A stretch of DNA of 64,000 nt from Rhizobium indicum (lineage in GTDB: Bacteria > Pseudomonadota > Alphaproteobacteria > Rhizobiales > Rhizobiaceae), in assembly GCF_005862305.2 (NCBI RefSeq), contig NZ_CP054022.1:558001-622000 (forward strand), read 5' to 3'. The position numbers and the translations under genes were made by a program. Positions 1 through 9,058 of the stretch are shown one piece after another; the stretch's first letter is position 1; each line of letters begins with the position of its first letter. The notes beneath the pieces were generated by a model. It was not told where the DNA came from. It saw only the letters and a program-made list of their open reading frames with translations, and made no database searches.

Positions 1-1232
1 CGCTCGCCGCTCGGAATACCCGGCCCGTTGTCTTCGACGGTGACCACGGCGTTGCCGTCCGCCTGCCCGACGGCAACGGTCACCCGTCCATTCGGGCCGG
101 TATAGCGGATCGCATTGTCTATGAGGTTGACCAACATCTCGCGCAACATCGTCGCGTCGCCGTCGACAATGACCGGGCGGACGGCTTCCAGGCCGACGTC
201 GATGTTGCGTCTTAGCGCCTCTTCGGCATGTGCTTCCAGGATCTCGCGGGCAGCCTTGCTAAGGTCGGTCGCATCGCTGCGCGGGCGCCGGCTTCCGGGC
301 TCGGCCCGTGACAAGGTAAGCAGCTGGCTGGCGAGACGCGAAATCTGCTTCGTGCTGGTGCGAAGGGCGACAAGCGCCTCGTCGCGGCGAGCCGCATCGG
401 CTTCGCGGGCCGCCACGCTCGCCTGGGTCGAAATCAGCGCCAGGGGAGTTCGCAGTTGATGCGCAGCATTCGATACGAACCGTCGCTGCGCGGCCATCTG
501 GTTCTGGACGCGCTCCATATAGTCGTTCAGGGCGTGAACGAGCGGTCGCAGTTCGCTCTGCACCATCTCCGGCGGCAGCGGATCGAGGCGGTTGCGCCCG
601 CGCTGGCGCAGAGCGTCCCGCAGTCTCAGAGCAGGGGCCAGGCCCCGTTGGAGCCCAAGGATGGTCACCAGGCTTGCGACGAAGACGAGCACGAACTGCT
701 TCGAAAAGTCCGAGAGCCACAACTGCCGTCGCATCGCATACTGGCTGTTATGCGTAACGGCGACGGTCACGGAGATCGCGCCGTCATCGGGAAGGCCGAC
801 GACGGGATGGTCGAGCATCATGACGCGGATATCGGCACCGTGGAACGCGCGATCCTCGCCGGTGCGCTGGACGACCGGCAACGGCAGGTCGGGAAGGCCG
901 CTGACCAGACTGCCCCACGCGGTAATGACCTGATAAGACACCCGGTCGCCGAAGCCCGTATCAAACATCTCCAGCGCGGCAGGCGGCACGTCCAACTGAA
1001 CATTGCCGCCCTCGTCAACGCGCACGGCTTCGGCAATGACGCGCGCCGACGCCAGAAGTGTTCGATCCGTCACCAGCTTTGCTGTGGCATCAGCCGTCCA
1101 GAAGCTGTCATAAAGATTGAAGCCGATCGCCCCGCACAGGGTCAGCAGCACCCAGCAGAGCAACTGCACCCTCAGGCTCTGGCTGAGCCGCGCGATCGTC
1201 GCGCCCACCTTGGTGACGAGGCTACTGGACAT
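1..1232 (-). CDS. TctE/QseC-type sensor histidine kinase (3' end cut off)
   Basis: This is a membrane sensor kinase that should phosphorylate the response regulator encoded just upstream. The frame is open from an ATG at 1232 to the window edge, giving 410 codons without a stop. A first membrane segment lies near residues 21-41, a periplasmic stretch follows, and a second membrane segment lies near residues 178-196. The H-box FVSNAAHQLRTPL puts the phospho-accepting His at about residue 258. An N-box (NLIDNAIRY) and the ATP-lid start VEDNGPGIP follow, so only the G2 end of the kinase domain is missing. The start overlaps the regulator's stop by 11 bp, which indicates one operon with translational coupling. 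The H-box wording and layout fit the TctE branch, whose members often sense carboxylates; the ligand here is unknown. Confidence 0.85.
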   Translation of the reverse strand, partial: MSSSLVTKVGATIARLSQSLRVQLLCWVLLTLCGAIGFNLYDSFWTADATAKLVTDRTLLASARVIAEAVRVDEGGNVQLDVPPAALEMFDTGFGDRVSYQVITAWGSLVSGLPDLPLPVVQRTGEDRAFHGADIRVMMLDHPVVGLPDDGAISVTVAVTHNSQYAMRRQLWLSDFSKQFVLVFVASLVTILGLQRGLAPALRLRDALRQRGRNRLDPLPPEMVQSELRPLVHALNDYMERVQNQMAAQRRFVSNAAHQLRTPLALISTQASVAAREADAARRDEALVALRTSTKQISRLASQLLTLSRAEPGSRRPRSDATDLSKAAREILEAHAEEALRRNIDVGLEAVRPVIVDGDATMLREMLVNLIDNAIRYTGPNGRVTVAVGQADGNAVVTVEDNGPGIPSGE

Positions 1233-1890
1233 GTCTGAGGAGATAACCAAGTCCGCGCAACGTGGCAATTTGAACCGAACTGCTCTCGAGCTTCTTTCGC
1301 AGCCTGTGGACGTAGATTTCAATGGCGCTCGGATCCGCCTCGTCGTCGAAACCGAACACGCTTTCAGAAAGGGCGGCTTTCGAGACTGTGTTGCCAAGCT
1401 TCGTGACAAGTTGCTCAAGCACGGCATATTCGCGCGGCGTCAGTTGCAGCAGCTCGCCTGCGACGAAAAACTGCCGCGTCCCGCCGGAGAAACGCAGGTT
1501 GCCGACGGTAATCTCGGATGATGCCCGATCCTGGCCGCGGCGGACCACTGCACGAATCCTCGCTTCAAGCTCGGCGATTTCGAAGGGTTTGGCGAGATAG
1601 TCGTCTGCGCCGCTGTCAAGCCCTGCAACACGGCCGTCCAGGCTCGCATTGGCGGTCAAGATGATAACCGGCAGCTTGTTTCCGGACTGCCGCAATCGCT
1701 TCAAAAGCGTCAATCCGTCAAGCTTGGGCAGCGCCAGGTCGAGGATCATCGCCGAATACTCCGCCACCTTGAGCATATGCTCGGCGTCCTCGCCGTCATG
1801 GGCAATGTCGATAGCGTATTGCGCCTGTCGCAGGGCTTTACCCAGCCAGGCCGCCAGATCCTTGTTGTCCTCCACCACAAGCAGTCGCAT
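1222..1890 (-). CDS. OmpR/PhoB-family response regulator, TctD-like
   Basis: This two-domain response regulator has 222 residues, the usual family length. The receiver domain (about 1-115) carries the acidic pair E7/D8, the phosphorylatable D51 in ILDLALPKLDG and the conserved K101 in DYLAKPF. The C-terminal winged helix (about 125-220) ends with the typical EIYVHRLRKKLE recognition-helix region and RGLGYLL wing. It precedes its kinase in the same operon. TctD/QseB-type regulators commonly control carboxylate uptake or envelope genes, but no tctCBA transporter is visible in the window. The target is therefore unknown, and the polysaccharide locus next door is only a possibility. Confidence 0.9.
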   Translation of the reverse strand: MRLLVVEDNKDLAAWLGKALRQAQYAIDIAHDGEDAEHMLKVAEYSAMILDLALPKLDGLTLLKRLRQSGNKLPVIILTANASLDGRVAGLDSGADDYLAKPFEIAELEARIRAVVRRGQDRASSEITVGNLRFSGGTRQFFVAGELLQLTPREYAVLEQLVTKLGNTVSKAALSESVFGFDDEADPSAIEIYVHRLRKKLESSSVQIATLRGLGYLLRHVQ

Positions 1891-2006
1891 CCGACCTCCT
1901 TAGCATGGGCAGGCGGCCCGGCGGAAGCGTGACACGCTTTCCACAGCTGTTGCTTGGCCTCTATTCCCGACCGAAGCAGAAAGAGATGCTATCGCATGCG
2001 ATCGCC

Positions 2007-2867
2007 CTAAACGTCGTCACCAAGCGCTCCCGTCGGCGCCTCCGCAATTGTCGTCGACCGCAACCGCGACGTCCCGGTCTCCGGCGCCTCGGTTCCCCAG
2101 ATTTCGATCTGGGTCAGCGCCGGATAGGGCGAGGCGTCTTCGGCCTTGATCAGACCGTGCAGTTCCACCCATTCGACGATGCAGGGCTCTATCGGAAAGG
2201 CCTGGGCGACGCCCGATTTCACCAGCGGAAAACAACAGGTCTTGCCGTTCGAGAAGGTGAGGCTGACCTTTTCCCACCAGGAATCATGCGGAAAGTCGGC
2301 CCGGAGATAGAAAGCGATCTCGTCGATCCTGACCGGCCTGCCGAATTCCACCGTCAGGGCCGCTTGCGGATCGCGATTGATGCCCCAGCTCGTATAGGGC
2401 CAGAAGCCGTGATCATCGTTGGCCTTTTCGCCGTCGATCGCGTTGCGCGCTGCAAAGACCGCTTCGCCGCGGGTCTCGACATTGGCGCGCGCATGCGGAA
2501 ACAGAGCCCCATTGGCGTGATCGTCCCAGGGGTTGAGGGCGAGATTGCGTCGATGGACAATCTCGTCGGGGCGCGTGCTTCGCGCTGAAAGCCGGTGGAT
2601 ATCGCCCCTGAAGGCATTCGGCGAATAGGGCTTGCGTTTGTCGCCAAAGGGTACGGCCAGCGAATAGGCGCATTCCTTCATATAGACCAGGCCGGGTTGG
2701 ATCGCGCCATCAAGGGCGAGGAAGACATGTCCGGGCTCGGAGACCTCCACGATCACGCGATCGCCTTCGCGATAGCTATGGCGATAGACCAGGAACGTCT
2801 CGTCCCAGCCTGTGGAACTCGCCAGCACCGCCCCATCGGCGTCCACGATCTTCAGCGTCAATTCCAT
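2007..2867 (-). CDS. Putative carbohydrate-binding-like beta-sandwich protein
   Basis: This 286-residue protein has no signal peptide and no obvious catalytic motif. The N-terminal 100 residues look like a beta-rich module (phrases such as VYRHSYREGDRVIVEVSEPG). Residues 130-255 read like a discoidin (F5/8 type C-like) fold: a NAIDGEKANDDHG segment, then VEFGRPVRIDEIAFYLRADF and SWWEKVSLTFSNG, then a closing WVELHGL strand. It lies 124 bp downstream of the heparinase gene on the same strand, with a RIME-like repeat between, so co-transcription is plausible. A role in recognising or handling the polymer is inferred from position and fold impression only. The family is not one I can name with certainty. 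Confidence 0.6.
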   Translation of the reverse strand: MELTLKIVDADGAVLASSTGWDETFLVYRHSYREGDRVIVEVSEPGHVFLALDGAIQPGLVYMKECAYSLAVPFGDKRKPYSPNAFRGDIHRLSARSTRPDEIVHRRNLALNPWDDHANGALFPHARANVETRGEAVFAARNAIDGEKANDDHGFWPYTSWGINRDPQAALTVEFGRPVRIDEIAFYLRADFPHDSWWEKVSLTFSNGKTCCFPLVKSGVAQAFPIEPCIVEWVELHGLIKAEDASPYPALTQIEIWGTEAPETGTSRLRSTTIAEAPTGALGDDV

Positions 2868-2880
2868 GCTCGCCCTCCCT

Positions 2881-2995
2881 AGAGCATGATGCCGAAAAGT
2901 GTGAACGATTTTCGGACGACATCATGCTCTAACTCTTTAATTTAGAACAGGATTCCGATTTTAGGCCGACCCGGCCTAAAATCATCCTGTTCTAG
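2881..2995. repeat. RIME-like rhizobial intergenic palindromic element
   Basis: Two adjacent imperfect palindromes are visible. The first runs from AGAGCATGATG (2881) to CATCATGCTCT (about 2931). The second runs from TAGAACAGGAT (2943) to ATCCTGTTCTA (2994), with TTTTAGGCC/GGCCTAAAA arms around its centre. Two neighbouring palindromes in about 110 bp is the layout described for Rhizobium-specific intergenic mosaic elements, type 1. The element sits between two genes on the same strand, where it could fold in mRNA as a stabiliser or partial terminator. Its right end supplies the TAG stop codon of the heparinase-like gene. Confidence 0.8.
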
Positions 2996-4785
2996 ACGAT
3001 CCGCAATCTCAGTAGCCTGCCAGCAAACGGCACACGCAGCCGATAGATCTGTTCGGGCCAGGCCGATCTCAGCCGGGCGTCGTCCACGCCGATTTCGTCG
3101 ATTTCGATCTCGCCGGCGCCCTCGACGAAAATGCTGCCGAGATCGGCCAGATCGATCCTGTCCGGACCGACGGTCGGCGCCAGGCATGTCATCAGCGACA
3201 GGGCCGCTGGTTTGCCGCCGTCATAGGTGTCGACGATCTCGACATCGCGGCCGCGCAACAGGGAAACGACGCGGCGGTAGCTGTGCAACTGCGCTTCGGG
3301 GGGATAGGCGTCTGAAATATCAAGCGATATGCGCGCGCTCCCTTCGTCAAACGCGACCTCGACATCGCGCGCGCCAAAAGTTTCGCCGGCGGACTGCATG
3401 ACGCCTGCGAATGTCGGCAGGTTGTGGAACGCCGACTGCATCGTCCATATCTCGTAGCGCCGCGCCGAAAAGGTTTTTGCCGTATAGGTCTCGACACCGA
3501 CATCGATCAGGAACGGATGTCCGTTCTTGTAGAGCGTCACGCTTCCGACATCGTTGTGATTGTGGCCCTCGCCATTGTTGCCGCCCTTGACGGCAAGCGA
3601 AAACTGCTCGTCGCGGGCGATGAACAGGCCGATGCCGGGATAGAAGATATCGCGCCGGGATGCAGGATGCGGCGGGGCAGCGGGAAGCGTCGGGCCGACC
3701 AGCAGTTCCTGCACGCGATACCAGAGGTTCCATTCCCCCGGCAGGTGCGGATTATCGGAAGCGGCTCTGTCGGATGCAGCGAACTCAGCCAGCATCTCAG
3801 AGCCGACCGCCTGTCCGAACAGACATTCCCGCGCGCTGCAGGGTTCGACCACCGCGGAGGAATCCGCAAAGTTGAAATAATGGCGGCCGGCCACATGCAT
3901 GTGAGCGATATATTCGGCCATATTGCGGATCTTCGGCTGTTGCCAAAATCGGCCGAACAGGCCCGGCGCCGCCGTATCCAGGATCGTCAAAGCACCATGC
4001 AGGCAGAGTGCGGCGTGGCGGTAATAGAGCACGCCCTCCTCGCAGGCTCCGTCCTCGGCATAGTCCTTCAGGAAGGCGTCGAGGCTGCCGAGCGCCTTTT
4101 TGACGACGGCGTGACGCGTGGGCTGATCGGTTTTCAGGGAGAAGACCGTCAACAGGACGTTCTGGCTTATCCATGGCGTCCAGTTGTTCATCCGCTCCTC
4201 GCCGCGGCCCATCCACCAGAAATGCCGGCCGAGATAGGGCGAAAGGATGCGGGTTTCGATCTCGCGCTCTATGCGTGCAGCAATCTCGGGGCTGATGCCC
4301 TCGAGCTTGTCGCGAAGCAATGCGACGACGGTGGCAAGCAGCGCCGCCGTTTCGGCGGCGAAGAGATCGACGACAGGCTGCGAATTGTCGGGAAGCGGCA
4401 AGCGCGCGCCGCTTCGTTCATAGGCGTTATGCGCCGGCAACTGCCAGCCGCTCTCCTCCGCGATCAGGAAGATGCCGTCGACGATCTTCGGCAGGAACCG
4501 CGCCCCGCCTTCGAGGAGTTCGCCGAGCACCAGATTGTTGAGCATCCGGCGCCGTGTGAAATAAAGCTCCTCGAAGCGCGCGCGGTTGCCGGTTTCGGTG
4601 AACTCCCGGTAATCCGAAGCCGTAATCAGCGGCCAGGCGCGCGCAAGCGTCTCTTCGGCCTCGCCAATGACCAGTTCCCGTACCGCTTGCGGCACAGCGC
4701 TCCATCTGGCGCGCTCGGAGCAGACCGCCCCGGGCGTGAAATCGCCCAGCACATCCGGCAGCTTTGCTGAAATCTCGCTGAACAT
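2992..4785 (-). CDS. Heparinase II/III-like polysaccharide lyase
   Basis: This 597-residue protein matches the two-part layout of heparinase II/III-family lyases. An alpha-helical toroid occupies about residues 1-360 (motifs WTPWISQNVLL, EEGVLYYRHAA, HMHVAGRHYFNFAD). A C-terminal beta-sandwich follows. The hallmark GGNNGEGHNHNDVGS lies at 401-415, with His408 and His410 in the catalytic region. No signal peptide is present, so it probably acts in the cytoplasm on imported oligosaccharides. Such lyases cleave uronate-containing glycans by beta-elimination and leave an unsaturated uronate, which is the substrate of the GH88 enzyme encoded divergently 2 kb away. The stop codon lies inside a RIME-like repeat. 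The exact polymer cannot be read from the sequence. Confidence 0.85.
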   Translation of the reverse strand: MFSEISAKLPDVLGDFTPGAVCSERARWSAVPQAVRELVIGEAEETLARAWPLITASDYREFTETGNRARFEELYFTRRRMLNNLVLGELLEGGARFLPKIVDGIFLIAEESGWQLPAHNAYERSGARLPLPDNSQPVVDLFAAETAALLATVVALLRDKLEGISPEIAARIEREIETRILSPYLGRHFWWMGRGEERMNNWTPWISQNVLLTVFSLKTDQPTRHAVVKKALGSLDAFLKDYAEDGACEEGVLYYRHAALCLHGALTILDTAAPGLFGRFWQQPKIRNMAEYIAHMHVAGRHYFNFADSSAVVEPCSARECLFGQAVGSEMLAEFAASDRAASDNPHLPGEWNLWYRVQELLVGPTLPAAPPHPASRRDIFYPGIGLFIARDEQFSLAVKGGNNGEGHNHNDVGSVTLYKNGHPFLIDVGVETYTAKTFSARRYEIWTMQSAFHNLPTFAGVMQSAGETFGARDVEVAFDEGSARISLDISDAYPPEAQLHSYRRVVSLLRGRDVEIVDTYDGGKPAALSLMTCLAPTVGPDRIDLADLGSIFVEGAGEIEIDEIGVDDARLRSAWPEQIYRLRVPFAGRLLRLRIV

Positions 4786-4946
4786 GTCTCTCCCCGTACC
4801 GGAAAAGCATCGATGGCCGTTTGGTCTGCATGCTCACCTATCATATGTATTTTGCGCTTTCCATAAAATTCGTATGACCTGTTCAGAACTTGTTTGACCA
4901 ATACCGGATATGTGCTATGTCGTTGCGGGAGGAAGAGGAGGCATCG
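4786..4946. promoter_or_regulatory. Divergent promoter region of the polysaccharide locus
   Basis: This 161-bp gap separates the minus-strand lyase from the plus-strand transporter operon and must hold both promoters. It is the most AT-rich stretch nearby. It contains CACCTATCATATGTATT at 4835-4851, which matches 12 of 17 positions of the perfect palindrome at 34880-34896. Whether this is a binding site for a GntR-type regulator is a guess. No classical sigma-70 hexamers stand out. Confidence 0.4.
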
Positions 4947-5903
4947 GTGTCCCTATCGAATTCGGTCATCGCGACGGATGGCGCTCTGGCAACCTCCGGT
5001 CGGAAGGTCGCGGTCCTATCCAAGCGCCAGCGCAGGATCCGCAACGCGCTCGTCGCCTACTCCTTCATCGCGCCAAATTTCATCGGCTTTGCCGTCTTCA
5101 CGCTCGGCCCGATCCTGTTCGCCTTCGCGCTCGCCTTCATGCATTGGGACGGCTCGAATGCGATCACATTCGCCGGGCTGGATAATTTTTGGCGGCTCTT
5201 CGACGACAAGGCCTTCATCGCGGCGTTCTGGAACACGGTGATCTATACTGTCGCCTCCGTGCCGGCGACGCTCATCTGCGCGCTCGGCCTCGCCGTTCTC
5301 CTCAACCAGAAGATCGCGGGGCGCGACTTCTTCCGCACGGCGATGTTCTTCCCCTATGTCGCCTCGCTGGTGGCCGTCGCGGTCGTCTGGAACATGATCT
5401 TCAATCCCGAGATGGGACCGGTGAACATGATCCTCTACACGCTCGGTCTCGATCCCAAGAACATGCCGGGATGGGCCGCCGATCGCCACTGGGCGATGGT
5501 GACGGTGATCCTCTTCGGCATCTGGAAGAACATGGGCTATTACATGGTCATCTATCTGGCCGGCCTGCAGGGCATCAATTCGGAGCTCTATGAGGCCGCC
5601 GATCTCGATGGCGCCAATTCCTGGCAGAAGTTCATCCATGTCACCGTGCCGCAGCTCGGGCCGACGACCTTCTTCGTCACCGTCATGCTGACGATCCAGT
5701 CCTTCAAGGTGTTCGACCAGATCTACATGATCACCCAGGGCGGGCCCGGCACCTCGACGCTCGTCCTCGTCTACCACATCTACAACGAGGCCTTCATTTC
5801 CTGGGATCTCGGCTATTCCAGCATGGTCGCGCTGGTGCTGTTTTTCCTCGTGCTTGCGGTCACGGTCTTTCAGTTCCGGCGCCAGAGGGAGGACGGCGAA
5901 TGA
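4947..5903 (+). CDS. Sugar ABC transporter permease, MalF/UgpA type
   Basis: This inner-membrane permease belongs to a CUT1-type carbohydrate importer. Six or so hydrophobic segments are visible, beginning with the FIAPNFIGFAVFTLGPILFA helix. The cytoplasmic EAA loop, ELYEAADLDGANSWQKF followed by VPQLGPT, contacts the ATPase. The frame is open further upstream, but GTG at 4947 is the best start because AGAGGAGG lies 5 nt before it, giving 318 residues. The stop overlaps the next permease's ATG (ATGA). The linked GH88 hydrolase and heparinase-like lyase point to unsaturated uronate-containing oligosaccharides as cargo. Confidence 0.88.
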   Translation: MSLSNSVIATDGALATSGRKVAVLSKRQRRIRNALVAYSFIAPNFIGFAVFTLGPILFAFALAFMHWDGSNAITFAGLDNFWRLFDDKAFIAAFWNTVIYTVASVPATLICALGLAVLLNQKIAGRDFFRTAMFFPYVASLVAVAVVWNMIFNPEMGPVNMILYTLGLDPKNMPGWAADRHWAMVTVILFGIWKNMGYYMVIYLAGLQGINSELYEAADLDGANSWQKFIHVTVPQLGPTTFFVTVMLTIQSFKVFDQIYMITQGGPGTSTLVLVYHIYNEAFISWDLGYSSMVALVLFFLVLAVTVFQFRRQREDGE

Positions 5904-6736
5904 GGATCGCAGGACGCAAGGTTACCCTCAAATCCGTCGCGATCTACGCCATCGTCATCGCCGTCACGCTCATCATGCTGATGCCCTTCGCCTGGATGCT
6001 TTCGGCATCGCTGAAGCTCAGCCGTGACGTCTTCGCCTTCCCGATCGAGTGGATACCGTCCGAGCCGCAATGGCATAACTACGTCGATATCTGGACGAAG
6101 ATCCCGCTTGCGCTCTTCATCTACAACACGTCGAAGCTTACGATCATCGTCACGCTGTTGCAGCTTTTGACCTCCAGCTTTGCGGCCTACGCCTTCGCCA
6201 AGCTGAATTTCCCCTACAAGAACACCCTGTTCCTCGGCTACATCGCCACGATCGCCATGCCCTGGCAGGTCTATATGGTGCCGCAATTCCTGCTGATGCG
6301 CGAATTCGGCCTCAACAACACCCACCTGGCGCTGATCTGCCTGCAGGCTTTCACCGCCTTCGGCGTCTTCCTGATGCGGCAGTTCTACATGTCGATCCCG
6401 ACCGAACTCTGCGAGGCGGCCCGCATCGACGGCATGAACGAGTATCAGATCTGGGCGCGCATCATGCTGCCGCTGTCGAAGCCCGCGCTCTCGACACTGA
6501 CGATCTTCACCTTCGTCACCACCTGGAACGATTTTCTCGGGCCGATGATCTACCTCACCAAGACCGAGCTGAAGACCGTCCAGATCGGCCTGCGCATGTT
6601 CATCTCGCAATATTCGGCCGAATACGGGCTCATCATGGCAGCCTCCGTCGTCGCCCTCATTCCGGTTCTCGTCGTCTTCCTCTCTCTCCAGCGCTTCTTC
6701 GTCGAAGGCATCGCCTCGACGGGACTGAAGGGTTAA
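5900..6736 (+). CDS. Sugar ABC transporter permease, MalG/UgpE type
   Basis: This is the second permease of the CUT1 importer, with 278 residues, normal for the family. Membrane segments start at about residue 12 (VAIYAIVIAVTLIMLMPFAW). The EAA loop ELCEAARIDGMNEYQIW with LPLSKPA lies near residues 170-197. It is coupled to the preceding permease by a 4-bp ATGA overlap and is followed after 4 bp by the GH88 gene. All six plus-strand genes here therefore read as one transcript. Confidence 0.9.
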   Translation: MRIAGRKVTLKSVAIYAIVIAVTLIMLMPFAWMLSASLKLSRDVFAFPIEWIPSEPQWHNYVDIWTKIPLALFIYNTSKLTIIVTLLQLLTSSFAAYAFAKLNFPYKNTLFLGYIATIAMPWQVYMVPQFLLMREFGLNNTHLALICLQAFTAFGVFLMRQFYMSIPTELCEAARIDGMNEYQIWARIMLPLSKPALSTLTIFTFVTTWNDFLGPMIYLTKTELKTVQIGLRMFISQYSAEYGLIMAASVVALIPVLVVFLSLQRFFVEGIASTGLKG

Positions 6737-6740
6737 ATCC

Positions 6741-7913
6741 ATGAACGCCGTCTCGTCCGTCGCCCCACAGCCGATCACCGACCCGGAGGTCAAAGCCGCG
6801 CTCGATCTTGCCGTCAGGCAGATCAGGCGCAACCTCCCCCAGTTCACCCATGCCTCGCAGAACCATTCGAGCGTCGGAAATTTCTATCCCGCGGTGGCGA
6901 ACGATCAATGGACCGCGGGTTTCTGGCCCGGAGAGCTGTGGCTCGCTTTCGAGCACAGCGGCGAGGCGGTTTTCCGGGATGCCGCGCAGATCCAGGTCCA
7001 GTCGTTCCTGCATCGGATCGTGAACCGCATCGAGACCGACCATCACGACATGGGCTTTCTCTATTCGCCCTCCTGCATCGCCGCCTGGAAGCTCGTCGGA
7101 GACGAGGATGGCCGCAGGGCCGGCATCCTGGCCGCCGACCAGCTGATCGAGCGTTTTCAGCCCATCGGCCAGTTCATCCAGGCCTGGGGCCGCAAAGGCA
7201 AGGCGGAGGAATACCGCTACATCATCGACTGCCTGCTGAACCTGCCGCTTCTCTACTGGGCGAGCCGCGAAACCGGCGATCCTAAATACCGCGAGATCGC
7301 GCTCATTCACGCCCGCACCACACTCGCCAACTCGGTTCGGCCGGACGATTCCACCTATCACACCTTCTATATGGACCCGGTCACCGGAGCGCCGGTGCGC
7401 GGCGCCACCAAGCAGGGTTACAAAGACGACAGCGCCTGGGCGCGCGGACAGGCCTGGGCAATCTCGGGAATGGCGCTCTCCTATCGCTATGAGCGGATCG
7501 ATGAATATCGCCAGACCTTCGACCGGCTGCTCGCCTTCTATCTCAACCGGCTGCCTGCCGACATGGTGCCTTATTGGGATCTCGTCTTTTCGGACGGCGA
7601 CGGCGAGCCGCGCGACAGCTCGTCGGCGTCGATCACCGCCTGCGGCCTTCTGGAAATGGCCGATCTCGCCGAGCCGGAACCGGCAGCACGCTATCGCATG
7701 CTGGCGCGGCGCATGATGAAGAGCCTTGCGGATCATTATGCGGTCAAGGACCCCACGATCTCCAACGGCCTGGTGCTGCACGCCACCTATTCGAAGAAAT
7801 CGCCGTTCAACACCTGCCGCGGCGAGGGTGTCGATGAATGCGTCTCCTGGGGAGATTATTATTACATGGAAGCTTTGACGCGCCTTTCGCGCAACTGGTC
7901 TTCCTATTGGTGA
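6741..7913 (+). CDS. Glycoside hydrolase family 88, unsaturated glucuronyl hydrolase
   Basis: This enzyme hydrates and thereby removes the 4,5-unsaturated uronate left at the non-reducing end by polysaccharide lyases, and it acts in the cytoplasm. The 390-residue protein has the GH88 pattern. The first conserved Asp is in HHDMGFLYSPS (Asp103) and the second in RYIIDCLLNLP (Asp163). WTAGFWPGELW (57-67) and DDSAWARGQAWAISG near 235 follow the (alpha/alpha)6-barrel family signature. It lies between the second permease and the ATPase, so transport and first-step degradation are co-expressed. Specificity (glucuronyl, chondroitin-, rhamnogalacturonan- or ulvan-derived disaccharides) cannot be decided. 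Confidence 0.88.
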   Translation: MNAVSSVAPQPITDPEVKAALDLAVRQIRRNLPQFTHASQNHSSVGNFYPAVANDQWTAGFWPGELWLAFEHSGEAVFRDAAQIQVQSFLHRIVNRIETDHHDMGFLYSPSCIAAWKLVGDEDGRRAGILAADQLIERFQPIGQFIQAWGRKGKAEEYRYIIDCLLNLPLLYWASRETGDPKYREIALIHARTTLANSVRPDDSTYHTFYMDPVTGAPVRGATKQGYKDDSAWARGQAWAISGMALSYRYERIDEYRQTFDRLLAFYLNRLPADMVPYWDLVFSDGDGEPRDSSSASITACGLLEMADLAEPEPAARYRMLARRMMKSLADHYAVKDPTISNGLVLHATYSKKSPFNTCRGEGVDECVSWGDYYYMEALTRLSRNWSSYW

Positions 7914-7928
7914 ATTCAGGAGAACCCG

Positions 7929-9038
7929 ATGGCCAGCATTTCGCTTAAAGAGCTGAACAAGAGCTACGGTGCGCTCACCGTCGTCCACGACATCGACCTC
8001 GAGATCGCCGACAAGGAATTCATCATTCTGGTCGGCCCCTCCGGCTGCGGCAAATCGACGACGCTGCGGATGATCGCCGGTCTCGAGGAGATATCGGGAG
8101 GAGAGCTCAAGATCGGCGGCGACGTCATGAACGACGTTCCTTCCAAGGATCGGGATATCGCCATGGTCTTCCAGAATTATGCGCTCTATCCGCATATGAC
8201 CGTCTACAAGAACATGGCTTTCGGCCTGCAGCTCAGGAAGGTGTCGCGCGACTTCATCGATGCCCAGGTGCAGGACGCCGCCAGGATCCTCGACATCTCT
8301 CATCTCCTGAACCGCAAGCCGAAGGCCCTTTCGGGCGGCCAGCGCCAGCGCGTCGCGCTTGGCCGCGCCATGGTGCGCAATCCGGCCGTCTTCCTGCTCG
8401 ACGAGCCGCTTTCCAATCTCGATGCCAAGCTGCGCGGAACGATGCGCTCCGAAATCACCAAGCTGCACAAGCGACTCAACGCCACCTTCATCTACGTCAC
8501 CCATGACCAGGTGGAAGCCATGACCATGGCGGACCGGATCGTCGTCATGAAGGACGGGCACATCCAGCAGGTCGATACGCCGCAGAACCTCTATGACCGC
8601 CCCGTCAACATGTTCGTCGCCGGTTTCATCGGCGCGCCCCAGATGAACATGCTGCCCTCGACCATTCTGCGCCGGGGCGATGGCTACGTCGCCGTCTTCG
8701 ACGGCCGGGAACTGCCGCTGCCTGCCCATTTCGACAAGAGCAGGATCGCCCCCTACGAGGGCCGCGAACTGGTGCTCGGCATCCGTCCGGAGAATTTCCA
8801 CGAACTGCCGCCGGCCGACATCGCACCGGAGAACCTGGCGCCGCTCAAGGCGATCGTCGAACTTGCCGAGCCCATGGGCTCGGAAGTGCACCTGAACATG
8901 GTGGCGGGCGGGCGCAATCTGATCGCCCGGGTCTCGCCGCGCTACCGGCCCGATATTGGCGAGGAGGCGACGCTGGTCGCCGATATGACCAATGCGCAGC
9001 TGTTCGACAAGGAAACGGAACGCTCGATTCTATACTGA
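7929..9038 (+). CDS. Sugar ABC transporter ATPase, UgpC/MsmK/MalK type
   Basis: This ATPase subunit of 369 residues drives the CUT1 importer. The Walker A motif GPSGCGKST is at about 36-44. The Q-loop FQNYALYP, the signature LSGGQRQRVALGRAM, Walker B VFLLDEPLSNLDAKLR and the switch His in YVTHDQVEAMT are all intact. A C-terminal TOBE/OB-like regulatory region (about 235-369) with LGIRPENF is typical of the MalK class. A clear Shine-Dalgarno sequence (AGGAG) precedes the ATG. These ATPases can be shared between importers. Confidence 0.93.
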   Translation: MASISLKELNKSYGALTVVHDIDLEIADKEFIILVGPSGCGKSTTLRMIAGLEEISGGELKIGGDVMNDVPSKDRDIAMVFQNYALYPHMTVYKNMAFGLQLRKVSRDFIDAQVQDAARILDISHLLNRKPKALSGGQRQRVALGRAMVRNPAVFLLDEPLSNLDAKLRGTMRSEITKLHKRLNATFIYVTHDQVEAMTMADRIVVMKDGHIQQVDTPQNLYDRPVNMFVAGFIGAPQMNMLPSTILRRGDGYVAVFDGRELPLPAHFDKSRIAPYEGRELVLGIRPENFHELPPADIAPENLAPLKAIVELAEPMGSEVHLNMVAGGRNLIARVSPRYRPDIGEEATLVADMTNAQLFDKETERSILY

Positions 9039-9058
9039 GGCGCCTGCGGGAGATGGCT

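Noticed and set aside
2881..2995. Repeated palindromes considered as a CRISPR or terminator
   Set aside because: Only one two-palindrome block, no spacers, and the wording matches rhizobial intergenic mosaic elements.
4065..4970. Possible HNH nuclease suggested by the HNHND residues of the 2992-4785 protein
   Set aside because: The context GGNNGEGHNHNDVGS is the heparinase II/III hallmark and the rest of the protein follows that family.
6657..8891. 744-codon open frame on the minus strand opposite the GH88 and ATPase genes
   Set aside because: Antisense shadow of two enzymes with complete active-site motifs; no domain and no ribosome-binding site.
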